NCBI GenBank assembly: GCA_026126105.1
Contig: JAHCJV010000013.1
Location: 25,794 to 89,793 of the forward strand
Direction: 5' to 3'
Origin: Enhydrobacter sp.
Lineage (GTDB): Bacteria; Pseudomonadota; Alphaproteobacteria; Reyranellales; Reyranellaceae
Length of the DNA: 64,000 nt
The position numbers were made by a program, and so were the translations under genes. The notes beneath the pieces are model-generated. The model ran no database searches, was not told where the DNA came from, and saw nothing but the letters and a program-made list of their open reading frames with translations. How positions within the stretch are numbered: position 1 is the stretch's first letter; every line of letters begins with the position of its first letter. This document shows positions 27,185-34,836 of the stretch, one piece after another.

Positions 27185-27535
27185 ATGCCCCATCTCAGCA
27201 TCCGCATCGACTTCGACGACGAAGGCCGCCTGGGCCCCGGCAAGGTCGCCCTGCTCGAGCAGATCGAGAGGGAAGGCTCCATATCCGCCGCGGGCCGAGC
27301 GATGAACATGTCCTACAAGCGGGCGTGGGAGCTGGTGTCGGAGATCAATCGCACCTTCGAGGAGCCGCTGGTCACCGCCCAGACCGGCGGGCGGGCCGGC
27401 GGCGGCGCGGTGCTCACACCTCGGGGACAGGAGTTGATCCGTCACTACCGCGCTATCGAGCGCAAGGCGCTGTCGGCGACCGCGCCGCACCTCAAGGCGC
27501 TGCAGGCGATTTCCCGGAGCCCGCGGCGGGCCTGA
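27185..27535 (+). CDS. ModE-type winged-helix transcriptional regulator without MOP domain
   Basis: This 116-residue DNA-binding protein is homologous to the N-terminal domain of ModE: 'LGPGKVALLEQIEREGSISAAGRAMNMSYKRAWELVSEINRTFEEPLV'. The wing region 'GRAGGGAVLTPRGQELI' also fits. The two C-terminal MOP domains that sense molybdate in E. coli ModE are missing, as in many alphaproteobacterial versions, so the sensing mode is unclear. It lies ten bases after modC and probably controls the mod genes or other molybdenum genes. Confidence 0.9.
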   Translation: MPHLSIRIDFDDEGRLGPGKVALLEQIEREGSISAAGRAMNMSYKRAWELVSEINRTFEEPLVTAQTGGRAGGGAVLTPRGQELIRHYRAIERKALSATAPHLKALQAISRSPRRA

Positions 27536-27565
27536 GCGTTATCCTCCCTTGGCCAGGGAGGTCGT

Positions 27566-28645
27566 ATGGCAAGAATAACAGTCCGCAAGGGCATGCCGAG
27601 CGTGCAGCTCGACAAGGCACAATTCGCCGAACGACTGAAGCAGCGGTTCCAGGATCCCGCATTCGAGCCGCTGCAGACCGAGATCGACAGGATCATCGAC
27701 GCCGCCTGGGACGGGTACGACAATAGCCGCAAGGCTCCTTATACCCGGCCGGCCGGACCGGGCCACGCCGACCCGGAGTACGAACTCTCGGTCGACTGGC
27801 TGGCACATCGCGATGCGCTCCAGGAGGCCGAGCGACGGCAAAAATCTCCGTCGTCCATGTCGCGCATCCTGCTGATCGACGGCTCCCCGCGCAGCGACCA
27901 GACGTGTCCGGGCGAGATCTCGAAGAGTTTCCGTTTGATGGAGATCGCCGAGCAGGTGATCGAGCGCGAACGCGACTTCGAGGTCGAGCGGCTCGAACTC
28001 AGCCGCCTCACGTCCGAGTTCGGCCGTCAGATCCACCCCTGCAAGGGCTGCGTGTCGACCGCGATGCCGCTCTGCCATTGGCCCTGCTCCTGCTATCCCA
28101 ACCATTCGCTGGGGCAGGTCAACGACTGGATGGGCGAGATCTATGCGATGTGGACCGCCGCGCACGGCGTCATGATCGTGACACCGGTGCACTGGTATCA
28201 GGCACCGACGGTATTGAAAGCGATGATCGACCGACTCGTGTGCGCCGACGGCGGCAACCCCGACCCGACCTCGACCTCGGGCAAGGACGCGCAGAAGGCC
28301 AAGGAAATCGAGATGAACGGCTGGGACTTCCCGCGCCATCTTGCCGGCCGGGTTTTCTCGGTCGTCGTGCACGGCGATTCTGCCGGAACCGAGACTCTGC
28401 GCCGATCGCTATCGGACTGGCTGGGCGACATGGGCCTGATCGGCGCGGGACATGCCGCCGAGATCGACCGCTATATCGGCTATTACGAGCCGTATGCCGA
28501 TAGCCACCGGGCGCTCGACGGCGACCGCGCGTTTCAGGAGGAGACACGCAACGCCGCCCGTGCCTTGGTGGCCGCGGTCAGACTGATGCGACGTGGCACG
28601 TTGCCAAGGGCCGACGCCGGGCTCGCCGAGCCAAGGCCGAAATGA
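27566..28645 (+). CDS. flavodoxin-fold NAD(P)H-dependent FMN reductase-like protein with N-terminal extension
   Basis: The C-terminal two thirds of this 359-residue protein is a flavodoxin-like FMN-binding domain. Evidence is 'RILLIDGSPRSDQTCPGEISKSFRLMEIAEQ' (phosphate-binding loop, about residue 100 on), a cysteine-rich 'PCKGCVSTAMPLCHWPCSC', and 'VMIVTPVHWYQAPTVLKAMIDRL'. The first roughly 95 residues ('MARITVRKGMPSVQLDKAQFAERLKQRFQDPAF') form a separate helical extension that I do not recognise. GGGAGG precedes the ATG. It could reduce quinones or supply reduced flavin to the many flavin monooxygenases in this window; that partnership is inference. Confidence 0.85.
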   Translation: MARITVRKGMPSVQLDKAQFAERLKQRFQDPAFEPLQTEIDRIIDAAWDGYDNSRKAPYTRPAGPGHADPEYELSVDWLAHRDALQEAERRQKSPSSMSRILLIDGSPRSDQTCPGEISKSFRLMEIAEQVIERERDFEVERLELSRLTSEFGRQIHPCKGCVSTAMPLCHWPCSCYPNHSLGQVNDWMGEIYAMWTAAHGVMIVTPVHWYQAPTVLKAMIDRLVCADGGNPDPTSTSGKDAQKAKEIEMNGWDFPRHLAGRVFSVVVHGDSAGTETLRRSLSDWLGDMGLIGAGHAAEIDRYIGYYEPYADSHRALDGDRAFQEETRNAARALVAAVRLMRRGTLPRADAGLAEPRPK

Positions 28646-28666
28646 CGTCCTCCGGGGGGAGAGAAT

Positions 28667-30289
28667 ATGTCCAGACTGTTCCTGATGTTCGAGATTCGAT
28701 ATCTGCCGTTCGTCATGGCGATCGTCTTGAGTTCGGCTTTCGCCGTGGCGCTGGCGGTGCATCCGAATTACGTCTGGCTCTGGATCGGCTTCGGCATCGC
28801 CTTCTTCTTCCTGTCGGTCGGCTTGCACGACATCTGGCAGAAACCCAGCGCCGTTCTGCGCAACTATCCGATCGCCGCGCACCTGCGCTTCATCCTCGAA
28901 TCGATCCGCCCTGAAATGCGGCAGTATTTCTTCGAGGACGAGAAGGACGGGCTTCCGTTCAGCCGCGACAAGCGGGCCATCGTCTACCAGCGCTCCAAGA
29001 ACGCGCTCGACGTGAGGCCGTTCGGCACCAACTACAACGTCTACGAGCCGGGATTCGAATGGATCAACCATTCCATGTCACCGGCGGCGCCGAGCAAGGA
29101 GCCATTCCGCATCGTCATTGGCGGACCAGATTGCGCAAGGCCGTATTCGGCCTCGGTGTTCAACATCTCCGCCATGAGCTTCGGTTCGCTGTCGGCCAAC
29201 GCGATCCGCGCGCTGAACGGCGGCGCCAGGCTCGGCGGCTTCGCGCACGATACCGGCGAGGGCGGCTACAGTCCGTATCATCGAGAGGGCGGCGGCGACA
29301 TCGTCTGGGAAATCGGCTCGGGCTACTTCGGCTGCCGCAATCCCGATGGCACATTCTCGGCCGAGAAGTTCGCTGCGGCCGCCGCAAACGAGCAGATCAA
29401 GATGGTCGAGCTCAAAATGAGCCAGGGCGCCAAGCCCGGCCACGGCGGCGTGCTGCCCGCGCCCAAGGTCAGCGTCGAGATTTCTCTGACACGCGGCGTG
29501 CCGACCGGTCAGGATTGCGTCTCGCCGTCGAGTCACTCTGCCTTCTCGACACCGATCGAAATGATGCAGTTCATCGCCGAGATGCGACGCCTGTCGGGCG
29601 GCAAGCCGGCCGGGTTCAAGCTCTGCGTCGGACACGAATGGGAGTTCCTCGCCATCTGCAAGGCGATGCTCGAGACCGGCCTCTATCCCGACTTCATCGT
29701 GGTCGACGGCAAGGAGGGCGGCACCGGCGCGGCGCCGCTGGAGTTCATCGATCACATCGGCAAGCCGATGCGCGAGGGCCTTTCCTTCGTGCACAACGCG
29801 CTGGTCGGTATCGGCGTGCGCCAACGCATCAAGCTCGGCGCGTCGGGCAAGATCATTTCCGGCTTCGACATTGCACGGGCCATGGCGCTCGGCGCCGACT
29901 GGTGCAACGCCGCACGCGGCTTCATGTTCGCCGTCGGCTGCATCCAGTCGCAGAGCTGCCATACCGACAAGTGCCCGACGGGCGTGGCGACCCAGGACGC
30001 GGATAGGCAAAAGGCGCTGGTCGTCGAGGACAAGCTCCATCGCGTCGCCAACTTCCACAAAGCGACGATCCACGCGCTGGCCGACCTTACCGCTGCGGCG
30101 GGGCTCGATCATCCCAACCAGTTCAAGCTGGTGCATATTTCCCACCGCCTGTCGGCCAGCGAGGTTGCGACCTTCGCGGACCTCTATCCTGCGCTGCGCG
30201 AAAGGGAGCTGATCGAGGGCACGAACAATCCGCGCTGGCGGACTCCGTGGGACCTGGCAGACGCCAGGTCGTTTCGTGCCAACGCCTGA
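28667..30289 (+). CDS. FMN-binding glutamate synthase-family protein, membrane anchored
   Basis: This 540-residue protein consists of an N-terminal pair of transmembrane helices (residues about 10-32 and 34-54) followed by a TIM-barrel glutamate synthase FMN domain. Motifs include 'NISAMSFGSLSANAIRALNGGARLGGFAHDTGEGGYSPYHREGGG', 'DFIVVDGKEGGTGAAPLEF' and the 3Fe-4S cysteines in 'GCIQSQSCHTDKCPTG'. It lacks the amidotransferase domain of true GltB, so it does not use glutamine by itself. Related stand-alone proteins are of uncertain substrate. It follows the flavodoxin-fold gene by 21 bases and is convergent with the next gene. Confidence 0.9.
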   Translation: MSRLFLMFEIRYLPFVMAIVLSSAFAVALAVHPNYVWLWIGFGIAFFFLSVGLHDIWQKPSAVLRNYPIAAHLRFILESIRPEMRQYFFEDEKDGLPFSRDKRAIVYQRSKNALDVRPFGTNYNVYEPGFEWINHSMSPAAPSKEPFRIVIGGPDCARPYSASVFNISAMSFGSLSANAIRALNGGARLGGFAHDTGEGGYSPYHREGGGDIVWEIGSGYFGCRNPDGTFSAEKFAAAAANEQIKMVELKMSQGAKPGHGGVLPAPKVSVEISLTRGVPTGQDCVSPSSHSAFSTPIEMMQFIAEMRRLSGGKPAGFKLCVGHEWEFLAICKAMLETGLYPDFIVVDGKEGGTGAAPLEFIDHIGKPMREGLSFVHNALVGIGVRQRIKLGASGKIISGFDIARAMALGADWCNAARGFMFAVGCIQSQSCHTDKCPTGVATQDADRQKALVVEDKLHRVANFHKATIHALADLTAAAGLDHPNQFKLVHISHRLSASEVATFADLYPALRERELIEGTNNPRWRTPWDLADARSFRANA

Positions 30290-30293
30290 GGGC

Positions 30294-31361
30294 TCACCAC
30301 GGTCCGACGCCGAACAGCCCGGCAAATGTTTCACGCGCGATGCGCACCGGCGGCGGCGGCGTGCCGCGCCGGAACCTGAGCGTCCAGGCCGAGAAGCCGG
30401 ACATGAAGAATCGAGGTTCGACGCCTGCGACGGTATCGCCCTCGCCGGCGCCAGTGCCGATCGCCTGCGGATACCAGCTGCCGTCCTCGACGATCTGCAG
30501 CGGTGGCGACCAGCCGGCCGGATCGCCTGGATCGGCGTTGAAGGTGATGTAGACGCCCCGCTGCACGATGTCGGCGTTGCCGTCCTGCGTGCGGTTCAGC
30601 AGCATGACGAACAGGTCGAGGAAGCGATTGTAGTGGACGGCCGGACCCCAAAAGGCGGCCGGATTCCGGTGGCGCCAACCGCGTGTCACCGCAAAGAGCG
30701 GCGTCGCCTCGCCGTTCTGCCAACTCCCATCGCGCCAGAATTCGAGGCTGGCCGGGCGGTGGCGCGCTGCCACCGGGTAGCGCGCCACCGACACGCCCTG
30801 CCGGCCCTCGTCGGGCAGGTAACAGGAATAGTGGAGGTAGAACCATTGTGCCGCACGGTCCGGCAAGACGCAGAAATCGCCGTAGCCGCCGGCAAGGAAG
30901 CCGTTGGCGAAGCTGCAGTCGGCTTCTGCCAGCGGACGGCGCAGAAGGTCGCCGAGGAAGCACCAGCTCCGGCCGTCGTCACAGGAGACGATCGCGCCGA
31001 TATGCGGCACGAAGAGCCGCCTCTCGCAAGGGGCCAGTTCCTCGGCGTGGTACCAGCCGAACAGGCGGCCGTCGGGCGCCCGCCAGACCGACTGGATCCA
31101 TTTGCCCGTTTCCGGTGCCGGATCCTCGATAAACCGGACCGGCGACCACGTGCCATCGGGCCATCGGCCGGATGACCTGCAGCGCAGCGTGTGGCCGCGC
31201 GGCTGGTAGTGCGACACGAAGGCAAGGGTGTTTCCGTCCGCACGCAGCAGCGGCGAATTCGCGTCCGTACGCCGGAGCGGCGGCGCGTGAAGCTTGAGGG
31301 GATCCGCCGGCACGAGGTCGACGACCCAGGGATCGGACGGCAAGGGATCGCAGATCGACAT
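30294..31361 (-). CDS. beta-propeller protein resembling glycoside hydrolase/sialidase-like folds
   Basis: This 355-residue protein has repeated tryptophan/aromatic strand motifs ('LRCRSSGRWPDGTWSPVRFIED', 'GAIVSCDDGRSWCFLGDLL', 'QWFYLHYSCYLPDEGRQGVSVARYP', 'YITFNADPGDPAGWSPPLQIVEDGSWYPQAIG'). They resemble the five-bladed propellers of GH43/DUF4185-type proteins and Asp-box sialidases. No signal peptide is visible. I cannot assign catalytic residues or a substrate. It is convergent with the glutamate synthase-like gene and divergent from the aminotransferase. Confidence 0.7.
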   Translation of the reverse strand: MSICDPLPSDPWVVDLVPADPLKLHAPPLRRTDANSPLLRADGNTLAFVSHYQPRGHTLRCRSSGRWPDGTWSPVRFIEDPAPETGKWIQSVWRAPDGRLFGWYHAEELAPCERRLFVPHIGAIVSCDDGRSWCFLGDLLRRPLAEADCSFANGFLAGGYGDFCVLPDRAAQWFYLHYSCYLPDEGRQGVSVARYPVAARHRPASLEFWRDGSWQNGEATPLFAVTRGWRHRNPAAFWGPAVHYNRFLDLFVMLLNRTQDGNADIVQRGVYITFNADPGDPAGWSPPLQIVEDGSWYPQAIGTGAGEGDTVAGVEPRFFMSGFSAWTLRFRRGTPPPPVRIARETFAGLFGVGPW

Positions 31362-31471
31362 GCCGCAGCATCGCCGCCAGCTCCTGACCGGCCATGATCT
31401 GAATCAAGTTGCCAAGGCGGCGGACTTGCCCCAGCAATTGCCTACAAGGAAAAGCGTTTCGAGGAAGCCCG

Positions 31472-32701
31472 ATGACTGCACCGTTCGATGTCGCACCCCT
31501 GCTCGCGCCCGGCACGCCTGCGCCCGCCGCGAAGTGGAACGGGTTCCCGAAGTACAATTTCGTGGGCGGGCACAACGATGCCGACAACGTGCCGGTCGAT
31601 GCGCTGATCGAGGCGGCGACCGCCGTGCTGCGCCGCGAAGGTCCCACCCTGGCGACCTATGGGCTGAACAGCGGCCCGCTCGGCTACCGGCCGCTGCGCG
31701 AGTTTCTGTCGGGCAAGCTCAAGGGCCATGCCGGTATCGACTGCTCGCCGGACGAGATCCTGATCACCTCGGGCTCGCTGCAGGGGCTCGACCTCGTCAA
31801 CACGCTGCTGCTCGCCAAGGGCGACACGGTTCTGATCGAGAAGGAGACTTACGGCGGCGCGCTGACTCGATTGGCGAAATTTGGCGTCAACATCATCGGC
31901 ATCCCGCTGGACGACGACGGCATGCGCATGGACGCCCTCAAGGCCAAGCTCGAGGAACTCAAGGCCAAGGGCGTCAAGCCGAAATACATCTACACGATCC
32001 CGACGGTGCAGAATCCGACCGGCTCGATCATGCCGGAGGCACGGCGCCAGGAGCTGATTGCGATCGCGCGCGAGTACGGTGTGATGATTTTCGAGGACGA
32101 GTGCTACTCCGACCTGGTCTGGAGCGGCGAGCGACCGAAGTCGATCTACGCGCTGGCGGGCGGCGACGGCGTGATCTTCGTCGGCTCCTTCTCCAAGTCG
32201 ATCGCCCCGGCGCTCCGCGTCGGCTACATCGTCGCCAAGTGGGATATCCTCGCGCGCATCCTCGGGCTCAAGCAGGACGCGGGCTCGGGCGCGCTCGAGC
32301 AGATGGTGCTGGCCGAGTTCTGCAGCAGGCACTTCGCCAACCACGTGCCCAAGCTCAACAAGGCGCTGAGCCACAAGCTGCAGGTGCTGCGCGAGGCGCT
32401 GGCCGAGCAGTTCGGCACGGCGGCCGAGTTCGGCGACCCGCCGGGCGGCATCTATCTCTGGATCAAGCTCCCCGACAACGTCGACACGGTGAAGCTCGGC
32501 CAGGCAGCGCTCGCCGCGGGCGTGTCGCTCAATCCCGGTCCCGAGTGGTCGACCGACAAGGAATATGCCCGCAGCCGGCTGCGCCTCTGCTTTGCCAACC
32601 CCGACCCTGAGACCATCAAGAAGGGCGTCGAGGTCCTGGCCGAAGTGTGCCGCCGGGAGTTCGGCGTGCCGCTGCGCAGCGCCAACGTCGACAAGGCCTG
32701 A
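31472..32701 (+). CDS. PLP-dependent aminotransferase, class I/II (2-aminoadipate/LysN-like)
   Basis: This 409-residue fold-type I aminotransferase resembles the group that includes LysN and the MocR catalytic domain. The N-terminal 'NFVGGHNDADNVPVDALIEAATAVLRREG', the 'ITSGSLQGLDLVNTLLLAKGDTVLIEKETYGG' loop, 'TIPTVQNPTGSIMPEARRQELIAIARE', and the PLP-lysine region 'FVGSFSKSIAPALRVGYIVA' are all present. There is no N-terminal GntR domain, so it is an enzyme and not a MocR regulator. The ATG at 31472 follows GAGGAAG. The amino donor and acceptor are not defined by context. Confidence 0.93.
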   Translation: MTAPFDVAPLLAPGTPAPAAKWNGFPKYNFVGGHNDADNVPVDALIEAATAVLRREGPTLATYGLNSGPLGYRPLREFLSGKLKGHAGIDCSPDEILITSGSLQGLDLVNTLLLAKGDTVLIEKETYGGALTRLAKFGVNIIGIPLDDDGMRMDALKAKLEELKAKGVKPKYIYTIPTVQNPTGSIMPEARRQELIAIAREYGVMIFEDECYSDLVWSGERPKSIYALAGGDGVIFVGSFSKSIAPALRVGYIVAKWDILARILGLKQDAGSGALEQMVLAEFCSRHFANHVPKLNKALSHKLQVLREALAEQFGTAAEFGDPPGGIYLWIKLPDNVDTVKLGQAALAAGVSLNPGPEWSTDKEYARSRLRLCFANPDPETIKKGVEVLAEVCRREFGVPLRSANVDKA

Positions 32702-32710
32702 GACGACGGG

Positions 32711-33130
32711 TCAGGCCATCGGCTTGGGCGAAAGCACCATCCAGGATACGCCGAACTTGTCGGCGACCATGCCGAAGCGGGTGGCGAAGAAGGTCTCGGC
32801 CATCGGCATCTGAACCTGCCCGTCCTTGCCGAGTGCCGCGAACAGCTTCTCGGCCTCGGCTTCGTCGGAGGCATTGAGGGTGAGCGTGACGCCTTCGAAC
32901 TTGGGGGTGCCGCCGCAATCGCCGTCGGAAATGAAGATCGGCGAATCGCCGATCTTGATGCAGGCATGCATGACCTTGTCCTCGGAGCCGGGCTGCATCA
33001 TCGACTTCTGGTCGGCCGGCATGTCCTTGAAATGCATAAGCATCTCGACCTGAGCGCCGATCGCGTCCTTGTAGAACTCGATCGCCTCCTCCGATTTACC
33101 GCCGAAATACAGATAGGGCTGCACGTTCAT
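32711..33130 (-). CDS. VOC-family protein, PhnB/glyoxalase-like
   Basis: This 139-residue protein has paired beta-alpha-beta-beta-beta units: 'VQPYLYFGGKSEEAIEFYKDAIGAQVEMLMHFKD' and 'GVTLTLNASDEAEAEKLFAALGKDGQVQMPMAETFFATRFGMVADKFGVSWMVL'. This is the classic PhnB-like (3-demethylubiquinone-like) layout. Such proteins are often of unknown substrate. AAGGAGA precedes the ATG at 33130. It is convergent with the aminotransferase and is separated by 70 bases from the AHSA1 gene upstream on the same strand. Confidence 0.92.
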   Translation of the reverse strand: MNVQPYLYFGGKSEEAIEFYKDAIGAQVEMLMHFKDMPADQKSMMQPGSEDKVMHACIKIGDSPIFISDGDCGGTPKFEGVTLTLNASDEAEAEKLFAALGKDGQVQMPMAETFFATRFGMVADKFGVSWMVLSPKPMA

Positions 33131-33200
33131 CGTCGTTCTCCTTCGCTGACGTAAATTGCCACCCGCCGGCACGGTCGCCGGGGCCGGTGCGGGTCACGCC

Positions 33201-33659
33201 TCACAGTCCGGATGTGAACTGGCCGAGCCGCTCCAAGGCGCCGGTCCAACCGCCGGTGTGGCTCTGGCTGGCCGCTTCCGACCGGAAGGCCTCGTGGCGC
33301 AGGACGAGCCGCGTGCGCGCTCCGAGATCCTCCAGGGTCACGGTCACGAGGGTTTCCGTCTCCACCGTGCCGTCGTCGAATTCGGTGTTGTAGGTGAAGA
33401 CCAGACGCTCGGGCGAGACGATCTCGCGATACTCGCCCCACTTGGTGACGATGCTGCCGTCGCGGCCGCGCATGCGCCGGTGCCAGCCGCCGCCCGGCCG
33501 CACATCCATCTTGCACGAAACCAGTGTCCACTCCTGCGGCATCCACCAGCGCACGGCCTGCTCGGGATCGGTCCAGGCGGCGAAGACTCGCTCTCGCGGC
33601 GCGGCCAGCTCGCGCGTCAGCGCGAGCTCGTGAGCGTCGGGCCGCAGCACCACGTTCAA
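33201..33659 (-). CDS. AHSA1-type SRPBCC domain protein
   Basis: This 152-residue START-like fold protein has 'LALTRELAAPRERVFAAWTDPEQAVRWWMPQEWTLVSCKMDVRPGGGW' and 'EYREIVSPERLVFTYNTEFDDGTVETETLVTVTLEDLGARTRLVLRHEAF', typical of the activator-of-Hsp90 homologue group. The function is probably hydrophobic ligand binding. The TTG start (33659) overlaps the TGA of the YceI gene (TTGA), so translation is coupled. In many bacteria AHSA1 genes lie beside ArsR regulators; none is adjacent here, but a dyad operator candidate lies ahead of this operon. Confidence 0.9.
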   Translation of the reverse strand: MNVVLRPDAHELALTRELAAPRERVFAAWTDPEQAVRWWMPQEWTLVSCKMDVRPGGGWHRRMRGRDGSIVTKWGEYREIVSPERLVFTYNTEFDDGTVETETLVTVTLEDLGARTRLVLRHEAFRSEAASQSHTGGWTGALERLGQFTSGL

Positions 33660-34282
33660 GGCGCCCTCTCGAATTCGGCGTCGACCACGATCTCGATCGC
33701 CGGTCCGAACAGCGCCGGCAATCCGAAATCCTGCGGAGCGATGGACGCGACGGCGTGTACGCCCAGGCGCGGCTTGTCGGCCCAGCCCTTGCCGACGCCG
33801 ACCAGCTCGACGTCGAACGTCACGGGCTTCGTCGTACCCATGAGGGTGAACTGGCCGTCGACCTTGCCGTGCGTTTCGTCCGTGCGGCGGAACGCCGTGG
33901 ACACGAACGTCGCCTCGGGGAACTTCGCCGCCTTGAGATACTGGTCGCCCGCCAGCATGTAGGCGAAGTCCTTGACGTTGGACGTGATCGATTCGGTCTT
34001 CACCGAAACCGTCAGCGTCGACTTCTCCGGTGTCGCCGGATCGAAGGTCAGCTTGCCGCTCGCCTCATTGAAGCGGAAGATGCTCCACGAGTAGCCGATG
34101 TGCGACACCCGCGCGAGCACCGCGCAATGGTCGGGGTCGAGCGTATAGGTGCCCGCGCGCGCATCGGCGAGCGTCTTGCCGCCCATGAAGACGCCCGGCG
34201 GCAGATCCGATGAGGACTGCGCGGCGGCGCTGCCGGCAACGACGGTGAGCGCGAGCGTCAGAAGAGCGATCGATCGATTCAT
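33656..34282 (-). CDS. YceI-family periplasmic protein
   Basis: This 208-residue protein has a signal peptide (residues 1-21, 'SIALLTLALTVVAGSAAAQ') and a lipocalin-like YceI domain. 'AGTYTLDPDHCAVLARVSHIGYSWSIFRFNEASGKLTFDP', 'VSVKTESITSN' and 'FTLMGTTKPVTFDVELVGVGKGW' are signature pieces. YceI proteins bind polyisoprenoids in the periplasm. It is the middle gene of the SRPBCC-YceI-AHSA1 operon, starting two bases from the end of the first gene. Confidence 0.93.
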   Translation of the reverse strand: MNRSIALLTLALTVVAGSAAAQSSSDLPPGVFMGGKTLADARAGTYTLDPDHCAVLARVSHIGYSWSIFRFNEASGKLTFDPATPEKSTLTVSVKTESITSNVKDFAYMLAGDQYLKAAKFPEATFVSTAFRRTDETHGKVDGQFTLMGTTKPVTFDVELVGVGKGWADKPRLGVHAVASIAPQDFGLPALFGPAIEIVVDAEFERAP

Positions 34283-34283
34283 G

Positions 34284-34745
34284 TCACCTCTCGGCGAGGG
34301 CTTTGAGATTCTGCAGACCGGCTTCGAAATCCTTGCCGATCATCTTGTCCATGTTGATGAACAGTCCCATGACGCGCGACATGAAGGTGACCGGACCGTA
34401 CATCGCCCATGTGACAGTCGTGTTCTGGCCGTGAGGTTCGAACGAGAATTCGGCGACATTGTGAGCCTTGAACGGTTTCATGAACTGCAAGTCGATGCGC
34501 ACTTTGGACGGCGGCGTGGACTCGAGGATTTCCATGCGCCCCTGGCCGACATTGCGATTGCCGTCCCACTCGTAGATCGCTCCGACGCCCGACGGCTTGC
34601 CGCTGAACCGCCGCTTCATTGCCGGATCGCGCTTCTCGTAAGGCGACCAGGCGGACCACGCATTGAAATCGGCGATCCGAGGAAACAGCCGATCGGCCGG
34701 CGCTCGTATGTCCACTGAGCGCTTGACCGTGAACGAAGCAGGCAT
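34284..34745 (-). CDS. SRPBCC-family (polyketide cyclase-like) protein
   Basis: This 153-residue START-like fold protein opens 'FTVKRSVDIRAPADRLFPRIADFNAWSAWSPYEKRDPAMKRRFSG' and has 'GQGRMEILESTPPSKVRIDLQFMKPFKAHNVAEFSFEPHGQNTTVTWAMYG', matching the polyketide_cyc2-like group. Ligand and reaction are unknown. It is the first gene of a three-gene leftward operon and has a perfect dyad 18 bases ahead of its start codon. Confidence 0.9.
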   Translation of the reverse strand: MPASFTVKRSVDIRAPADRLFPRIADFNAWSAWSPYEKRDPAMKRRFSGKPSGVGAIYEWDGNRNVGQGRMEILESTPPSKVRIDLQFMKPFKAHNVAEFSFEPHGQNTTVTWAMYGPVTFMSRVMGLFINMDKMIGKDFEAGLQNLKALAER

Positions 34746-34762
34746 TGGGTGTCATCCAATGG

Positions 34763-34778
34763 TTAACTCAGGAGTTAA
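34763..34778. promoter_or_regulatory. dyad operator candidate TTAACT-N4-AGTTAA
   Basis: A perfect 6-bp inverted repeat (TTAACT, 34763-34768; AGTTAA, 34773-34778) with a 4-base spacer lies 18 bases upstream of the SRPBCC gene start, where a repressor would block its promoter. AT-rich dyads of this kind are bound by ArsR-family regulators that commonly control AHSA1/SRPBCC genes. The assignment to ArsR is inference, and the regulator is not in the window. Confidence 0.45.
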
Positions 34779-34836
34779 GCGTTAGGCCGCGGTTTCGGAA
34801 CTGTCAACCGCGCACGAAACGACTTAAGAACTTCTC

